Below are positions 32,974 to 41,634 of a DNA stretch of 64,000 nt, piece by piece. A program made the translations under genes and the position numbers. Origin of the DNA: Amycolatopsis sp. NBC_00345. GTDB taxonomy: Bacteria; Actinomycetota; Actinomycetes; Mycobacteriales; Pseudonocardiaceae. The first letter of the stretch is position 1; the number at the start of each line of letters is the position of its first letter. Location of the stretch: contig NZ_CP107995.1 in the NCBI RefSeq assembly GCF_036116635.1, positions 7,998,001-8,062,000 of the forward strand, given 5' to 3'. The notes beneath the pieces were generated by a model. That model did not search any database. It was not told the origin of the DNA and was given only the letters and a program-made list of their open reading frames with translations.

Positions 32974-34404
32974 CTAAGGCGACGGCGTCGGTGGCGGCAC
33001 CGCCGTTGACGACGGCGGGGGAGGCGGCGGAGGCGTGGACGACGACGGTGGCGGCGGGGCCGGGGGCTCCGGCGGGGCCAGGCCCAGGTCGACGTCCGGG
33101 TCCTCCCGGTGCTCGCCGCCCAGGGTGAACGCCGCGGTACAGCCGGTGGCCGGGTCGGCGTCGGAGTCCTTCGCCGGGTCGCCCGCGGCGCGGGTGGTCA
33201 CCGTGAGGCCGTCCGGGAGCTGGCTGACGTCGAAGCAGACCTGGTACGTGCCGTCCTTGAGCTTGTCGAACAGGTAACTGCCGTCGTCGGCGCTCTTGCC
33301 GCTGGCCACCGTGCCGCCGGCGCCGTCCTTGAGGGTGACCGGAATGCCGCCGACGCCCGGCTCGCCGTCGTCCTGCAGGCCGTTGCGGTTCAGGTCGCGC
33401 CAGACGCGGTCGCCGATCTTGTCGATCAGCGGCAGCGGGGTGACGGTGATGGTGGCCGTGGCCTTCTGGTCGCCCAGCTTGCCGCCGGCCGACATGACAC
33501 CCGAGACCGTGGCGGTGCTGACGTGGCCGTTGTCGTTCTCCGCGAGGTTCGGGTGGTCGCAGGCCAGCACCTTGGACGCGCCCGCGTCGAGGCCGAACGC
33601 CGGCGGCAGCCCGGTGCACCACGGGTCCTTCACCAGCAGGCCGGTGAGCGCCACGCTGCCGCTGTTCGCCACCGTGACGCGGTAGTGCGCGGTGGACCCG
33701 GCGGGCACGGTCGCGGACGGGCCCCACTCGCCGTTCGCCGGGTTCTGCACCTCTTCCTTCACGGTGTACGCCGCGAGCTGCACGTTCACGCAGTCCCACA
33801 TCACCCAGTTGCGGTTCGTGGTGGCGAAGAAGGCGACCGACGCCGTGCCGTCCGGCGCCGCCGTGGCCGGGAAGTCCTGGCGCGCCAGCTTGTTGTCGGA
33901 CGCGACGTCGTGCGTGACGTCCTGCGCCTTCTCCAGCACGGTGCGCCCGGCCGAGTCGCTGAAGCGCAGACCGGTCGACTGCTCGTTGCCGCGATCGGCC
34001 AGCGCGGTGGCGACGGTGCCGGTCCAGACGGACAGCGAATACAGCCCGCCCGGCGTGTACGGAACCTTCTGGCCGGCCGAGCTGACGCGTCCGTCCGGTG
34101 TCTGGATCTGCGCCTTCAGGTGCCCGTCGACCGCGAGCGTGCCGTCCGTGACGAGTTTCGGCAGTTTGTCCGGCGGGGTGCTGCGCGGCACCGGCGCGGC
34201 GGGCGTGAACAGGTAGTCCTGCGGCGCGCCGCCGGGCGCGGAAACCTGCTCCACGCTGGGGTTCGGCGCGATCCCGCCGCAGGCCGGGGACCCCGCGGCC
34301 GGCGCCGAGCCGGGGAGGAACACGACGAGCGCCCCGGCCAGCACCACCGTGCTGGCCGAAGCGCCCGCCGACCGTCCGATCACGACCTTTTGTGCCCGCC
34401 TCAT
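32974..34404 (-). CDS. Secreted protein with SdrD-B-like domain and Pro-rich tail
   Basis: 476 aa. A basic start and hydrophobic helix (about 13-37) ending A-P-A-A-G form a signal peptide. The middle contains a DUF11-like conserved-repeat domain (V-P-A-G-S-T-A-H-Y-R-V-T-V-A-N-S-G). Near residue 315 begins an SdrD-B domain: I-G-D-R-V-W-R-D-L-N-R-N-G-L-Q-D-D-G-E-P-G, whose Asp/Asn residues bind calcium in staphylococcal proteins. The end is a run of Pro/Ser (P-P-P-S-S-S-T-P-P-P). No LPXTG motif or C-terminal membrane helix, so it is probably released or held non-covalently in the wall. Confidence 0.78.
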   Translation of the reverse strand: MRRAQKVVIGRSAGASASTVVLAGALVVFLPGSAPAAGSPACGGIAPNPSVEQVSAPGGAPQDYLFTPAAPVPRSTPPDKLPKLVTDGTLAVDGHLKAQIQTPDGRVSSAGQKVPYTPGGLYSLSVWTGTVATALADRGNEQSTGLRFSDSAGRTVLEKAQDVTHDVASDNKLARQDFPATAAPDGTASVAFFATTNRNWVMWDCVNVQLAAYTVKEEVQNPANGEWGPSATVPAGSTAHYRVTVANSGSVALTGLLVKDPWCTGLPPAFGLDAGASKVLACDHPNLAENDNGHVSTATVSGVMSAGGKLGDQKATATITVTPLPLIDKIGDRVWRDLNRNGLQDDGEPGVGGIPVTLKDGAGGTVASGKSADDGSYLFDKLKDGTYQVCFDVSQLPDGLTVTTRAAGDPAKDSDADPATGCTAAFTLGGEHREDPDVDLGLAPPEPPAPPPPSSSTPPPPPPPSSTAVPPPTPSP

Positions 34405-34488
34405 CCCGCGAAGCTATTACCCGGCGCCGACCGCGGCCGACCCGCGGAGCTGGGCTTCACTCCAAAGAGTCAGCGCACGTCAAAGAGA

Positions 34489-36576
34489 TCAGCGCACGCC
34501 GATCCGCCCGACGAGGCCGAAGCGGCCCTTCTTCCACACCGAGACGATCGCGGGCCGGGGCTGCGCGGTGCCGCCGTCGGGCCAGTGCGAAGCCGGGTTC
34601 GCCGAGCTGGCCGCGTTCTCACCCGGGTGCTGCACGGCGACGAGCACCAGGTGGTCGGTCACCACCGGGCCGCACGTCTCCGCGCCGACCGGCACGGACA
34701 GGAACTGCTTGACGTGCCCGCGTTCCGGGCCCTCGACGGGCACGGAGAACAGGCCGTCGTTCGCACCGAGGGTGTTGCCGTCGGTGGAGATCCACAGGTT
34801 GCCGTGACGGTCGAACGCGACGTTGTCCGGGCAGGAGATCGGGCTGACCTGGTCCTTCGGGAAGCCGCCGAAGTAGGTGTCGGCGGTCGCCGGGTCGCCG
34901 CAGACCAGCAGCAGCCGCCAGGAGAACCGCGTGGACGCCGCGTCCCCGCGCGCCTCCTCCCACTCCAGCACGTGGCCGTTTTTGTTGGCGTTGCGGGGAT
35001 TCACCTCGTCGGCCGCTGCCTTGCCCGCCGCGCCGCGGTCGGTGTTGTTGGTCAGCGCGGCGTAGATCCGGCCGTTGACGGGGTTGGGCTCGATGTCCTC
35101 GGGCCGGTCCATCTTCGTCGCGCCCGCCTTGTCCGCGGCCTGCCGCGTGAAGACGTACACCTCCTCGGCCGTGAACCCGTCCACAAAGGACCTGTCGCCG
35201 GCGGCGAGCGGGATCCACTCGCCCGCGCCGTCGAACTCGTCGTCGTCGGGGAGCCGGCCGGTGCCGTCGATCTGGCCCGGGCTGTCGCCGGTGAACTTGG
35301 CGACGTAGAGCGTGCCGTCGTCCAGCAGCGCCGAGTTGTGCCGTCGGGCCAGCGCGCTCGAGCCCTTCTTGTACTTGCCCTTGGAGACGAACTTGTAGAT
35401 GTACTCGAACCGCTCGTCGTCGCCGGAGTAGACGGCGACGCGGCCGTCGGCGGTGATCTTGACGTTCGCGGCCTCGTGTTTGAACCGGCCGAGCGCGGTG
35501 TGCTTGACCGGCGTCGAATGGGGGTCGTGCGGGTCGATCTCCACGACCCAGCCGAAGCGGTTGGGCTCGTTCGGCTCACGCGGGACGTCCCAGCGCCGGT
35601 CGAACCGCTCCCACTTGCGGGTGCTCTCGCCGGTGCCGATCAGGTAGCGCTTGAGCCGCGTGGCCTGTTCCGGGTCGGTCACCCGGTCCGCGTTGGCGAA
35701 GTACTGGTGGAAGTTCTCCTCGCCGGAAAGCACGGTGCCCCAAGGAGTCACGCCGCCGGAGCAGTTGTTCTGCGTGCCGCGCACCTTCCGCCCCGACGGG
35801 TCCGCCGACGTCTTCAGGTACTTCGACCCGGCCGCCGGGCCGCGGACCTCGAAGACGGTGTCGAGCGTGATGCGCCGGTTCAGCGGGCTCGGCGTGGTCC
35901 GCAGCGCGCCGCCGATCGGGTCGCGCTGCGTCTGGACGACGGACAGTCCGTGCGCCGCCCAGGCGATCTTCACCTGCTCCTCGGTCGGGTTCGCCGGGTC
36001 GTACTGGTCGGCCGGGAACAGGTGCACCTCGGTGGTGTACTCGTGGTTGACCACCAGCAGGTTCCGCAGCCCCAGCGGGTCCTGCGGGATCAGGCCGACG
36101 AAGTCGTTGTTGTAGCCGAACTGCTTCGCCTGCGCGGCCGCGGTCTGCCCGCGGTAGTCGAACTTCGGCGCGCCCGGCACGACGGCGTCGCCCCAGCGGA
36201 TCACCACGTGCTGGTCGTAACCCTCGGGCACGCTCACCCGGTCCAGCTTGTTCGGCGGCACGGGCGTGAAGTCGGTGCCGGGCACCGGGCGTCCGCCTCG
36301 GGACGGCGACAGCGGGGTCGGAGCCGAGGGCGCGGCGGCGGCCGTCCCGGACAGCGCGGCGAACCCGCCGGCCGCGGCCGCCATCACCGCGCCCGCCTTG
36401 AACACCCCACGGCGCGAGACCACGTTCTTCACGACGTCGCCGAAGTACTCGTTGCCCGTGGGGTTCGGCGCCTCATGGGCACAGGCGTTGCCGCAGCGGT
36501 ACTCGCAGGTGATGGGGGAACGGCCGCCGTCGTGCGCGGCGAAAAGGGGCAGCAGCCGCCCGGGCTCCAGGGACAC
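34489..36576 (-). CDS. PhoX-family alkaline phosphatase
   Basis: 695 aa. The N-terminal region has C-E-Y-R-C-G-N-A-C (Cys 24, 28, 32) and a Tat signal S-R-R-G-V-F-K (54-60) followed by an Ala-rich helix, so it is exported folded. DUF839/PhoX blocks follow: G-Y-D-Q-H-V-V-I-R-W-G-D, V-V-N-H-E-Y-T, C-S-G-G-V-T-P-W-G-T, and D-N-V-A-F-D-R-H-G-N-L-W. PhoX enzymes use calcium and iron to release phosphate from organic esters. GTG at 36576 has GGAGG just upstream. Direct repeats resembling PhoP boxes lie about 70 bp upstream, in line with phosphate control. Confidence 0.88.
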   Translation of the reverse strand: MSLEPGRLLPLFAAHDGGRSPITCEYRCGNACAHEAPNPTGNEYFGDVVKNVVSRRGVFKAGAVMAAAAGGFAALSGTAAAAPSAPTPLSPSRGGRPVPGTDFTPVPPNKLDRVSVPEGYDQHVVIRWGDAVVPGAPKFDYRGQTAAAQAKQFGYNNDFVGLIPQDPLGLRNLLVVNHEYTTEVHLFPADQYDPANPTEEQVKIAWAAHGLSVVQTQRDPIGGALRTTPSPLNRRITLDTVFEVRGPAAGSKYLKTSADPSGRKVRGTQNNCSGGVTPWGTVLSGEENFHQYFANADRVTDPEQATRLKRYLIGTGESTRKWERFDRRWDVPREPNEPNRFGWVVEIDPHDPHSTPVKHTALGRFKHEAANVKITADGRVAVYSGDDERFEYIYKFVSKGKYKKGSSALARRHNSALLDDGTLYVAKFTGDSPGQIDGTGRLPDDDEFDGAGEWIPLAAGDRSFVDGFTAEEVYVFTRQAADKAGATKMDRPEDIEPNPVNGRIYAALTNNTDRGAAGKAAADEVNPRNANKNGHVLEWEEARGDAASTRFSWRLLLVCGDPATADTYFGGFPKDQVSPISCPDNVAFDRHGNLWISTDGNTLGANDGLFSVPVEGPERGHVKQFLSVPVGAETCGPVVTDHLVLVAVQHPGENAASSANPASHWPDGGTAQPRPAIVSVWKKGRFGLVGRIGVR

Positions 36577-36643
36577 AGGGCCTCCAGGTCAGTGTGGTGG
36601 GAACGAAGCGACCGTAAACGGCGAAACCCGACCAAACCGGACC

Positions 36644-36665
36644 AGAAGGTGAACAGAAGGTGTAT
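36644..36665 (-). promoter_or_regulatory. Possible PHO boxes upstream of phoX
   Basis: On the minus strand, two adjacent 11 bp direct repeats end in CACCTTCT (GTTCACCTTCT and ATACACCTTCT), followed by weaker 11 bp-spaced units. GTTCACC-type repeats with 11 bp period are the known Streptomyces PhoP-binding pattern. Confidence 0.5.
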
Positions 36666-36690
36666 TAACGGCAATCAGGACGAATACGAA

Positions 36691-36723
36691 GATCGCCCCC
36701 GGACGGACAGTCCAGGGGCGATC
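36691..36723 (-). terminator. Terminator downstream of the MFS gene
   Basis: 9 bp stem GATCGCCCC / GGGGCGATC with a 15 nt loop, 20 bp after the MFS stop codon. Confidence 0.6.
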
Positions 36724-36742
36724 GCCGAGCGTCAGCGCCAGG

Positions 36743-37963
36743 TCAGAACTCCTCGTCGCCGACGAGCGCGGCCTCCTTCGGCACCACGTGCGGGTCGGCC
36801 TTCTTCTCCCGCAGCGAGAGCAGCACCGCGGCGATCACGCAGAGCACCGCCGCGACGACAAACGGGCCCTGCTCCCAGCCGAGCCAGTCGGCGATGTGCC
36901 CGACGAGCGTGGCCGCGACCGCGCCGCCGAACCAGCGGCAGAAGTTGTACCCCGCGCTGGCGACCGGGCGCGGCGCGTCGCTGATGGACATCGCGGTGCC
37001 GGTGAACAGCGTGTTCAGCAGGCCGGAGACCAGCCCGGACAGGATGATCCCGACCACGGCCACCGTCTTGTCCGGGATGGCCAGCACCAGCATCAGCACC
37101 GTGTAGCCGACCACGGCGAGCGCGGCCGCGTGCCGTTCGCCGAACCGCGCGGCGAGCTTCGGCGCCAGCGCCACGCCGGCGACCGCGACGCACAGGCCCC
37201 AGCCGCAGAAGATCAGCCCGATGGCGATCGCGCTCCAGCCCAGCACGAACGGCGACCAGGCCAGCACCGTGAAGAACGCCGCGGTGTACAGCGCCGACGC
37301 CAGCGAGGTCCGGAGCAGGCCCGGGTGCTTCAGCGCGCGGATCGGGTCGAGCAGCTTGATCGGCGGCCGCTTCTCGTGCGAGTCGCTCTTCAGGAAGATC
37401 GAGCACAGCACGAGCGCGCCGGCCATCAGCACGGCGGTGCCGACAAACGGGCCGCGCCACGAGATCGTGCCGAGCAGGGCGCCCAGCAGCGGGCCGACGG
37501 AGAGGCCGACGCCGAGCGCCGCCTCGTACAACAGGATCGCGCCGCCCTGGCCACCCGTCGCCGCGCCGACGATCACCGAGAGCGCGGTGGCGATGAAGAA
37601 AGCGTTGCCAAGGCCCCAAACCGCGCGCAGCCCGACGAGCTGCTCGATCGAGCCCGCGGCCGCGCACAGGGCGGTGGCCGCGACGATCAGCGTCAGGCCG
37701 ACCAGCACGGTGCGCTTGGCGCCGAAGCGCGCGGACATCGAGCCGGTGAACAGCATCGCGATCACCTGCACGCCCAGATACGACGTGAACAGCAGCGTGA
37801 CCTGGGACGGCGTCGCGTCCAGCCCCTTGGCGATGGACAGCAGGATGGGGTCGACCAGACCGATGCCCATGAACGCGATGACCGCGGCGAACGCGGTGAT
37901 CCACACCTGCTTGGGCTGGCCCTTGACCGCGTCCAGCAGGCTCGAGTGGTGCTCAGCGCTCAT
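36743..37963 (-). CDS. MFS efflux transporter
   Basis: 406 aa with 12 membrane segments. The loop between helices 2 and 3 has S-A-R-F-G-A-K-R-T-V, the MFS motif A region; P-L-L-G-A-L-L-G in helix 5 is close to the drug:proton antiporter motif. It belongs with the 12-helix drug/sugar exporters. The MarR-type gene overlaps its start by 11 bp, so both are transcribed together and the regulator probably controls export of a toxic compound (inference). Confidence 0.88.
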   Translation of the reverse strand: MSAEHHSSLLDAVKGQPKQVWITAFAAVIAFMGIGLVDPILLSIAKGLDATPSQVTLLFTSYLGVQVIAMLFTGSMSARFGAKRTVLVGLTLIVAATALCAAAGSIEQLVGLRAVWGLGNAFFIATALSVIVGAATGGQGGAILLYEAALGVGLSVGPLLGALLGTISWRGPFVGTAVLMAGALVLCSIFLKSDSHEKRPPIKLLDPIRALKHPGLLRTSLASALYTAAFFTVLAWSPFVLGWSAIAIGLIFCGWGLCVAVAGVALAPKLAARFGERHAAALAVVGYTVLMLVLAIPDKTVAVVGIILSGLVSGLLNTLFTGTAMSISDAPRPVASAGYNFCRWFGGAVAATLVGHIADWLGWEQGPFVVAAVLCVIAAVLLSLREKKADPHVVPKEAALVGDEEF

Positions 37964-38420
37964 CGCGGATCAGTTCCTCCTTCGGGTTTTCACGGTGGAA
38001 GTCGCGGATCAGCTTCGTGAGGGCGGGGAGGGCGGCTTCGATCGCGGCGCGGTCCGCGTCGTCCAGGCCGAGCAGGCGCTCACGCAACTGCTCCTCACGA
38101 GCGGCGACCAGCTCGGCGTAGAACCGCCGGCCCTCGTCGGTGGCCTCCGCGAGCACGGCCCGCCCGTCGTCCGGGTCCGGACGGCGGCTCACCATGCCGA
38201 GCCGCTCGAGCCGTCCGACGACGTCGGTCATCGACGGCATCCGCACGCCTTCGAGCCGCGCCAGGCGGCTCATCCGGCTGGGCCCGCCGCCGACCAGCTC
38301 GGCCAGCACCGAACCCTGTGTCAGGGTCAGCACCTGCGGCGTCTCGCGGCGGACCAGGTAGTACAGCCGGAAGACGACCGGGCGGAGCCGTCGCGCGAGG
38401 TCGACGATCGGGGAAGTCAC
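37953..38420 (-). CDS. MarR-family regulator
   Basis: 155 aa. Winged-helix core: L-T-L-T-Q-G-S-V-L-A-E-L, R-M-S-R-L-A-R-L-E-G-V-R-M-P-S-M-T-D-V-V-G-R-L-E-R-L-G, then wing V-S-R-R-P-D-P-D-D-G-R-A. Flanking helices give the dimer interface. GTG at 38420 is immediately next to an AT-rich double inverted repeat, so the mRNA is probably leaderless and the protein would block its own promoter. Confidence 0.92.
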   Translation of the reverse strand: MTSPIVDLARRLRPVVFRLYYLVRRETPQVLTLTQGSVLAELVGGGPSRMSRLARLEGVRMPSMTDVVGRLERLGMVSRRPDPDDGRAVLAEATDEGRRFYAELVAAREEQLRERLLGLDDADRAAIEAALPALTKLIRDFHRENPKEELIRDER

Positions 38421-38446
38421 TTAGCTATGCTAACAAATTTAGTTAG
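38421..38446. promoter_or_regulatory. MarR operator/promoter
   Basis: Two overlapping inverted repeats: TTAGC-TAT-GCTAA (38422-38433 region) and CTAAC-N7-GTTAG (to 38446), in the gap between the divergent MarR and HAD genes. Minus-strand TAGCAT is a possible -10 directly before the MarR GTG. Confidence 0.65.
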
Positions 38447-38486
38447 GGTGGCGAAGTAATTCCACTCACAGGCTAGGCTGCCGCCC

Positions 38487-39128
38487 ATGGACGCGGTGAT
38501 CTTCGACCTCGACGGCGTGCTGGTGGACTCCGAGCGGACCTGGGACGAGGTGCGCCGCGCGGTCGTCGCCGAGCACGGCGGCACCTGGCTTCCCGAGGCG
38601 ACGCGGGCGCAGCAGGGCATGAGCACGCCGGAGTGGGCTTCGTACCTGGTGGACTCGCTCGGCGCGCGGCTGACGCCGGAAGAGATCGCTCGCGTGGTGG
38701 TCGAGGAGATGGCCAAGCGGTACGCCTCAGGCCCGCCGGTCATCAACGGCGCGGCGGACGCCGTCCGCGCGGTCGCCGCACGCCGGCCGGTCGCGATCGC
38801 CAGCTCGTCGCCGCCCGTGCTGATCCGCGCCTTCGTGGACGCGTGCGACCTGGCGGAGCTGGTCCCGGTCGCGGTGTCGAGCGAAGAAGTCGGCGCTGGA
38901 AAACCCGCGCCAGATGTCTATTTGCGCGCCGCGTCGCTGCTGGGCGTCGCCCCGGAAACCTGCGCCGCCGTGGAGGACACGACAAACGGCCTGCGTTCCG
39001 CCCTCGCGGCGGGCATGGCCGTGTACGCGGTGCCGAACCCGCACTTCCCGCCGGACCCGGCGGTGCTCGCGAAAGCGACCGCGGTGGTCACCGACATCCG
39101 GGACCTACCTGCCACCCTCGGCGGCTGA
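38487..39128 (+). CDS. HAD-superfamily hydrolase (phosphoglycolate phosphatase-like)
   Basis: 213 aa. Motif I F-D-L-D-G-V-L-V-D-S-E at the very start, motif II A-S-S-S-P-P, motif III Lys in G-K-P-A-P-D-V-Y, motif IV V-E-D-T-T-N-G. The helical cap between residues 15 and 80 makes it a subfamily IA (beta-phosphoglucomutase/phosphoglycolate phosphatase-like) enzyme, a cytosolic sugar-phosphate phosphatase or mutase. Divergent from MarR with only 66 bp between. Confidence 0.92.
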   Translation: MDAVIFDLDGVLVDSERTWDEVRRAVVAEHGGTWLPEATRAQQGMSTPEWASYLVDSLGARLTPEEIARVVVEEMAKRYASGPPVINGAADAVRAVAARRPVAIASSSPPVLIRAFVDACDLAELVPVAVSSEEVGAGKPAPDVYLRAASLLGVAPETCAAVEDTTNGLRSALAAGMAVYAVPNPHFPPDPAVLAKATAVVTDIRDLPATLGG

Positions 39129-39144
39129 ACGCAAAGCAGCAAAG

Positions 39145-39195
39145 CCCTGAAGGCCACCATGAGGGACGTATATGCCCTCATGGTGGCCTTCAGGG
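39145..39195. repeat. Intergenic palindrome, family B, copy 2
   Basis: Perfect 20 bp arms 39145-39164 and 39176-39195 with an 11 nt loop containing GTATATG. Same arm as the element at 30448-30500. Lies between the convergent HAD and ino1 genes. Confidence 0.82.
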
Positions 39196-39213
39196 ACCAA
39201 AAGCAGCGGAGCG

Positions 39214-40302
39214 TCAGCGCTCCAGCTCACCGCTGATGAACTTGTCCACGGCGTCGCGGGCGGTGGAGTCGTCGTACTGCTCCGGCGGCGACTTCATGAA
39301 GTACGAGGAAGCCGACAGGATCGGGCCGCCGATGCCGCGGTCCAGCGCGATCTTCGCGGCGCGCACGGCGTCGATGATGATGCCCGCGGAGTTCGGCGAG
39401 TCCCAGACCTCGAGCTTGTACTCCAGGTTCAGCGGGACGTCACCGAAGGCGCGGCCCTCGAGGCGGACGTAGGCCCACTTGCGGTCGTCGAGCCACTGCA
39501 CGTAGTCCGACGGTCCGATGTGGACATTGCCCTTGCCGAGCTCGCGGTCGATCTGCGACGTGACGGACTGGGTCTTCGAGATCTTCTTCGACTCGAGCCG
39601 CTCCAGCTCCTTCATGTTCAGGAAGTCCATGTTCCCGCCCACGTTGAGCTGCATCGTGCGGTCGAGCTGCACGCCGCGGTCCTCGAACAGCTTCGCCAGC
39701 ACGCGGTGCGTGATGGTGGCGCCGACCTGGGACTTGATGTCGTCGCCGACGATCGGGACGCCCGCGTCGGTGAACTTCTTCGCCCACTCCGGGTCCGAAG
39801 CGATGAAGACCGGCAGCGCGTTCACGAACGCCACACCGGCGTCGATCGCGGCCTGCGCGTAGAACTTGTCGGCCTCTTCGGAGCCGACGGGCAGGTAAGA
39901 GACGAGCACGTCGACGCGCGCCTCGCGCAGCGCCGCGACGAAGTCGACCGGCGTCTCGTCGGACTCCTCGATCGTCTCGCGGTAGAAGCGGCCGAGGCCG
40001 TCGTAGGTGTGCCCGCGCTGCACCGTGACGCCCAGCGGCGGCACGTCGGCGATCTTGATCGTGTTGTTCTCGCTGGCGAAGATGGCCTCCGAGAGGTCGC
40101 GGCCGACCTTCTTCGCGTCCACGTCGAACGCGGCGACGAACTCGATGTCACGCACGTGGTACTCGCCGAACTGGACGTGCATCAAACCGGGCACGCGCGT
40201 GCCGGGATCCGCTTCGCGGTAGTACTGAACACCCTGGACCAGCGACGAGGCGCAGTTGCCGACGCCCACGATGGCCACCCGAACGCGGCGGTTCTCGCCC
40301 AT
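39214..40302 (-). CDS. ino1: Inositol-3-phosphate synthase
   Basis: 362 aa, the actinobacterial length. It turns glucose-6-phosphate into inositol-3-phosphate with NAD+ as transient oxidant, feeding phosphatidylinositol and mycothiol synthesis. The NAD site is V-G-V-G-N-C-A-S-S near residue 12; also A-A-F-D-V-D, N-A-L-P-V-F-I-A-S, G-D-D-I-K-S-Q-V-G-A-T-I-T-H and L-N-V-G-G-N-M-D-F-L, all typical. GGAG stands 9 nt before ATG 40302. The PadR gene lies 68 bp upstream on the same strand, as in M. tuberculosis. Confidence 0.96.
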   Translation of the reverse strand: MGENRRVRVAIVGVGNCASSLVQGVQYYREADPGTRVPGLMHVQFGEYHVRDIEFVAAFDVDAKKVGRDLSEAIFASENNTIKIADVPPLGVTVQRGHTYDGLGRFYRETIEESDETPVDFVAALREARVDVLVSYLPVGSEEADKFYAQAAIDAGVAFVNALPVFIASDPEWAKKFTDAGVPIVGDDIKSQVGATITHRVLAKLFEDRGVQLDRTMQLNVGGNMDFLNMKELERLESKKISKTQSVTSQIDRELGKGNVHIGPSDYVQWLDDRKWAYVRLEGRAFGDVPLNLEYKLEVWDSPNSAGIIIDAVRAAKIALDRGIGGPILSASSYFMKSPPEQYDDSTARDAVDKFISGELER

Positions 40303-40370
40303 GCCGGTTTCTCCTTAATCCGTTCCTTCAATGCAGGTCTGCCGCCACGCTGCGGCCCGATCGGCGCGCC

Positions 40371-40916
40371 CTACTCCTGCGGGTCACGCTGCTCGGCTTG
40401 TTCGTGCGCGATCAGCTCGTTGAGCCAGCGCACCTCCCGCTCGCTGGTCTCCAGCCCCAGCCGGTGCAGCTCGCGGGTGTAGCGGTCGATCTTCTCCTCG
40501 GCTCGGCCCAGCGCGTCGCGCAAACCCTCACGACGCTCCTCCACGCGGCGGCGCCGGCCCTCCAGGATGCGCATCCTGACGTCAGCCGGTGTCCGCGAGA
40601 AGAACGCGAGGTGGACGCCGAACCCCTCGTCGTCCCAGGTCGTCGGACCCGCGTCGCCGAGCAGCTCCGCGAACCGCTCCTTGCCCTCGGCGGTGAGCTT
40701 GTAGACGCGGCGGCCGCGCCGGGACCAGGCCCGGTCGTCCGCCTCGTCCAGCTCCTCGACGAGGTAGCCGGCCCGCAGCAACCGACGCAGGGTCGGGTAC
40801 AGCGAGCCGTACGAGAACGTCCGGAGTGTCCCGAGCGTCTCGTGCAAACGCTTGCGCAGCACGTACCCGTGCATGGGCGCCTCGTGCAGCAACCCGAGGA
40901 TCGCGAGCTCGAGCAC
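40371..40916 (-). CDS. PadR-family regulator
   Basis: 181 aa from GTG 40916, where the family's usual start (V/M-L-E-L-A-I-L-G-L-L) falls and GAGGGGG lies 6 nt upstream; a GTG at 40931 is in frame. Winged helix: H-G-Y-V-L-R-K-R-L, S-Y-G-S-L-Y-P-T-L-R-R-L and the wing R-R-G-R-R-V-Y-K-L-T-A-E-G. A long C-terminal coiled coil makes the dimer. Its place before ino1 matches M. tuberculosis Rv0047c-Rv0046c. Confidence 0.92.
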   Translation of the reverse strand: MLELAILGLLHEAPMHGYVLRKRLHETLGTLRTFSYGSLYPTLRRLLRAGYLVEELDEADDRAWSRRGRRVYKLTAEGKERFAELLGDAGPTTWDDEGFGVHLAFFSRTPADVRMRILEGRRRRVEERREGLRDALGRAEEKIDRYTRELHRLGLETSEREVRWLNELIAHEQAEQRDPQE

Positions 40917-40995
40917 TCCGCACCCCCTCACGGGAACAAACCACGACCGCCGACGTTGGCCTCAACGTCGATCGGCTCGGTAAACCTACTGGGCA

Positions 40996-41012
40996 ACTAT
41001 ATCGCGCCGATA
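40996..41012. promoter_or_regulatory. Possible PadR operator over its promoter
   Basis: Inverted repeat TATCG-CGC-CGATA (41000-41012) overlaps minus-strand TATAGT (40996-41001), a good -10 about 80 bp before the PadR start. Operator role is inferred from position. Confidence 0.45.
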
Positions 41013-41165
41013 CATCGAAGTGGCGGAACTAACCCCCGTTCGAGGTCAGAGCGGGGCGAAATTCATCAGACAGTTATGGAATCACCGGCGTGTCCGACCG
41101 ATCGCCGACGGTGGCCTCGTGCAGGGGGCACCACGCACACAGCAAGAGCCCGTACTCTGTCCTTC

Positions 41166-41567
41166 GTGCGAAACCAGCGGCAGGTCGTGGACTACGCCTT
41201 ACAGCGCAGAGCGCTGCTGGCCGGCGTCCGCTCCGGGCGCGTCGGCGACCATGAGGTGTGCGACGCGACCCCGTACCTGCTCCGCGCGGCGAAGTTCCAC
41301 GGCAGGCCGGAAGAGCGGGCCTGCCCGATGTGCCGCCGGACGCCGCTGACCCTGGTGTCCTGGGTCTACGGCGACGAGCTCAAGCACGTCTCGGGATCGG
41401 CGAGGACACCCGACGAGCTGACCCGCATGGCGGGGATGTTCGGCGAGTTCACCGTCTACGACGTGGAAGTGTGCCGGACGTGCCACTGGAATCACCTGGT
41501 CCTGTCCTACGTCCTCGGCACGGCTGAGCCCCAGCCCACCCGGCCGCGAAGGACCGCGGGCCAGTGA
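41166..41567 (+). CDS. DUF5318 zinc-ribbon-like protein
   Basis: 133 aa. Two Cys pairs, C-P-M-C near residue 58 and C-R-T-C-H near 107, would form a zinc site; between them L-T-L-V-S-W-V-Y-G-D-E-L-K-H. This is the small DUF5318 protein found next to ponA1 across actinobacteria (Rv0049 in M. tuberculosis); function unknown. A -10 TACTCT at 41153-41158 is 7 nt before the GTG, so the mRNA is leaderless. Confidence 0.85.
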   Translation: MRNQRQVVDYALQRRALLAGVRSGRVGDHEVCDATPYLLRAAKFHGRPEERACPMCRRTPLTLVSWVYGDELKHVSGSARTPDELTRMAGMFGEFTVYDVEVCRTCHWNHLVLSYVLGTAEPQPTRPRRTAGQ

Positions 41568-41634
41568 CGAGTACCACAACCGCTGCAGAGCGCAGGGCGG
41601 CGTGTCCCCGGACGCCGGCCTGGGAGGCCCATTC

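Noticed and set aside
33109..36984. Plus-strand frame of 1291 codons over the SdrD-B and PhoX genes
   Set aside because: Arg/Gly/Val-rich shadow; both opposite-strand genes have export signals and family motifs.
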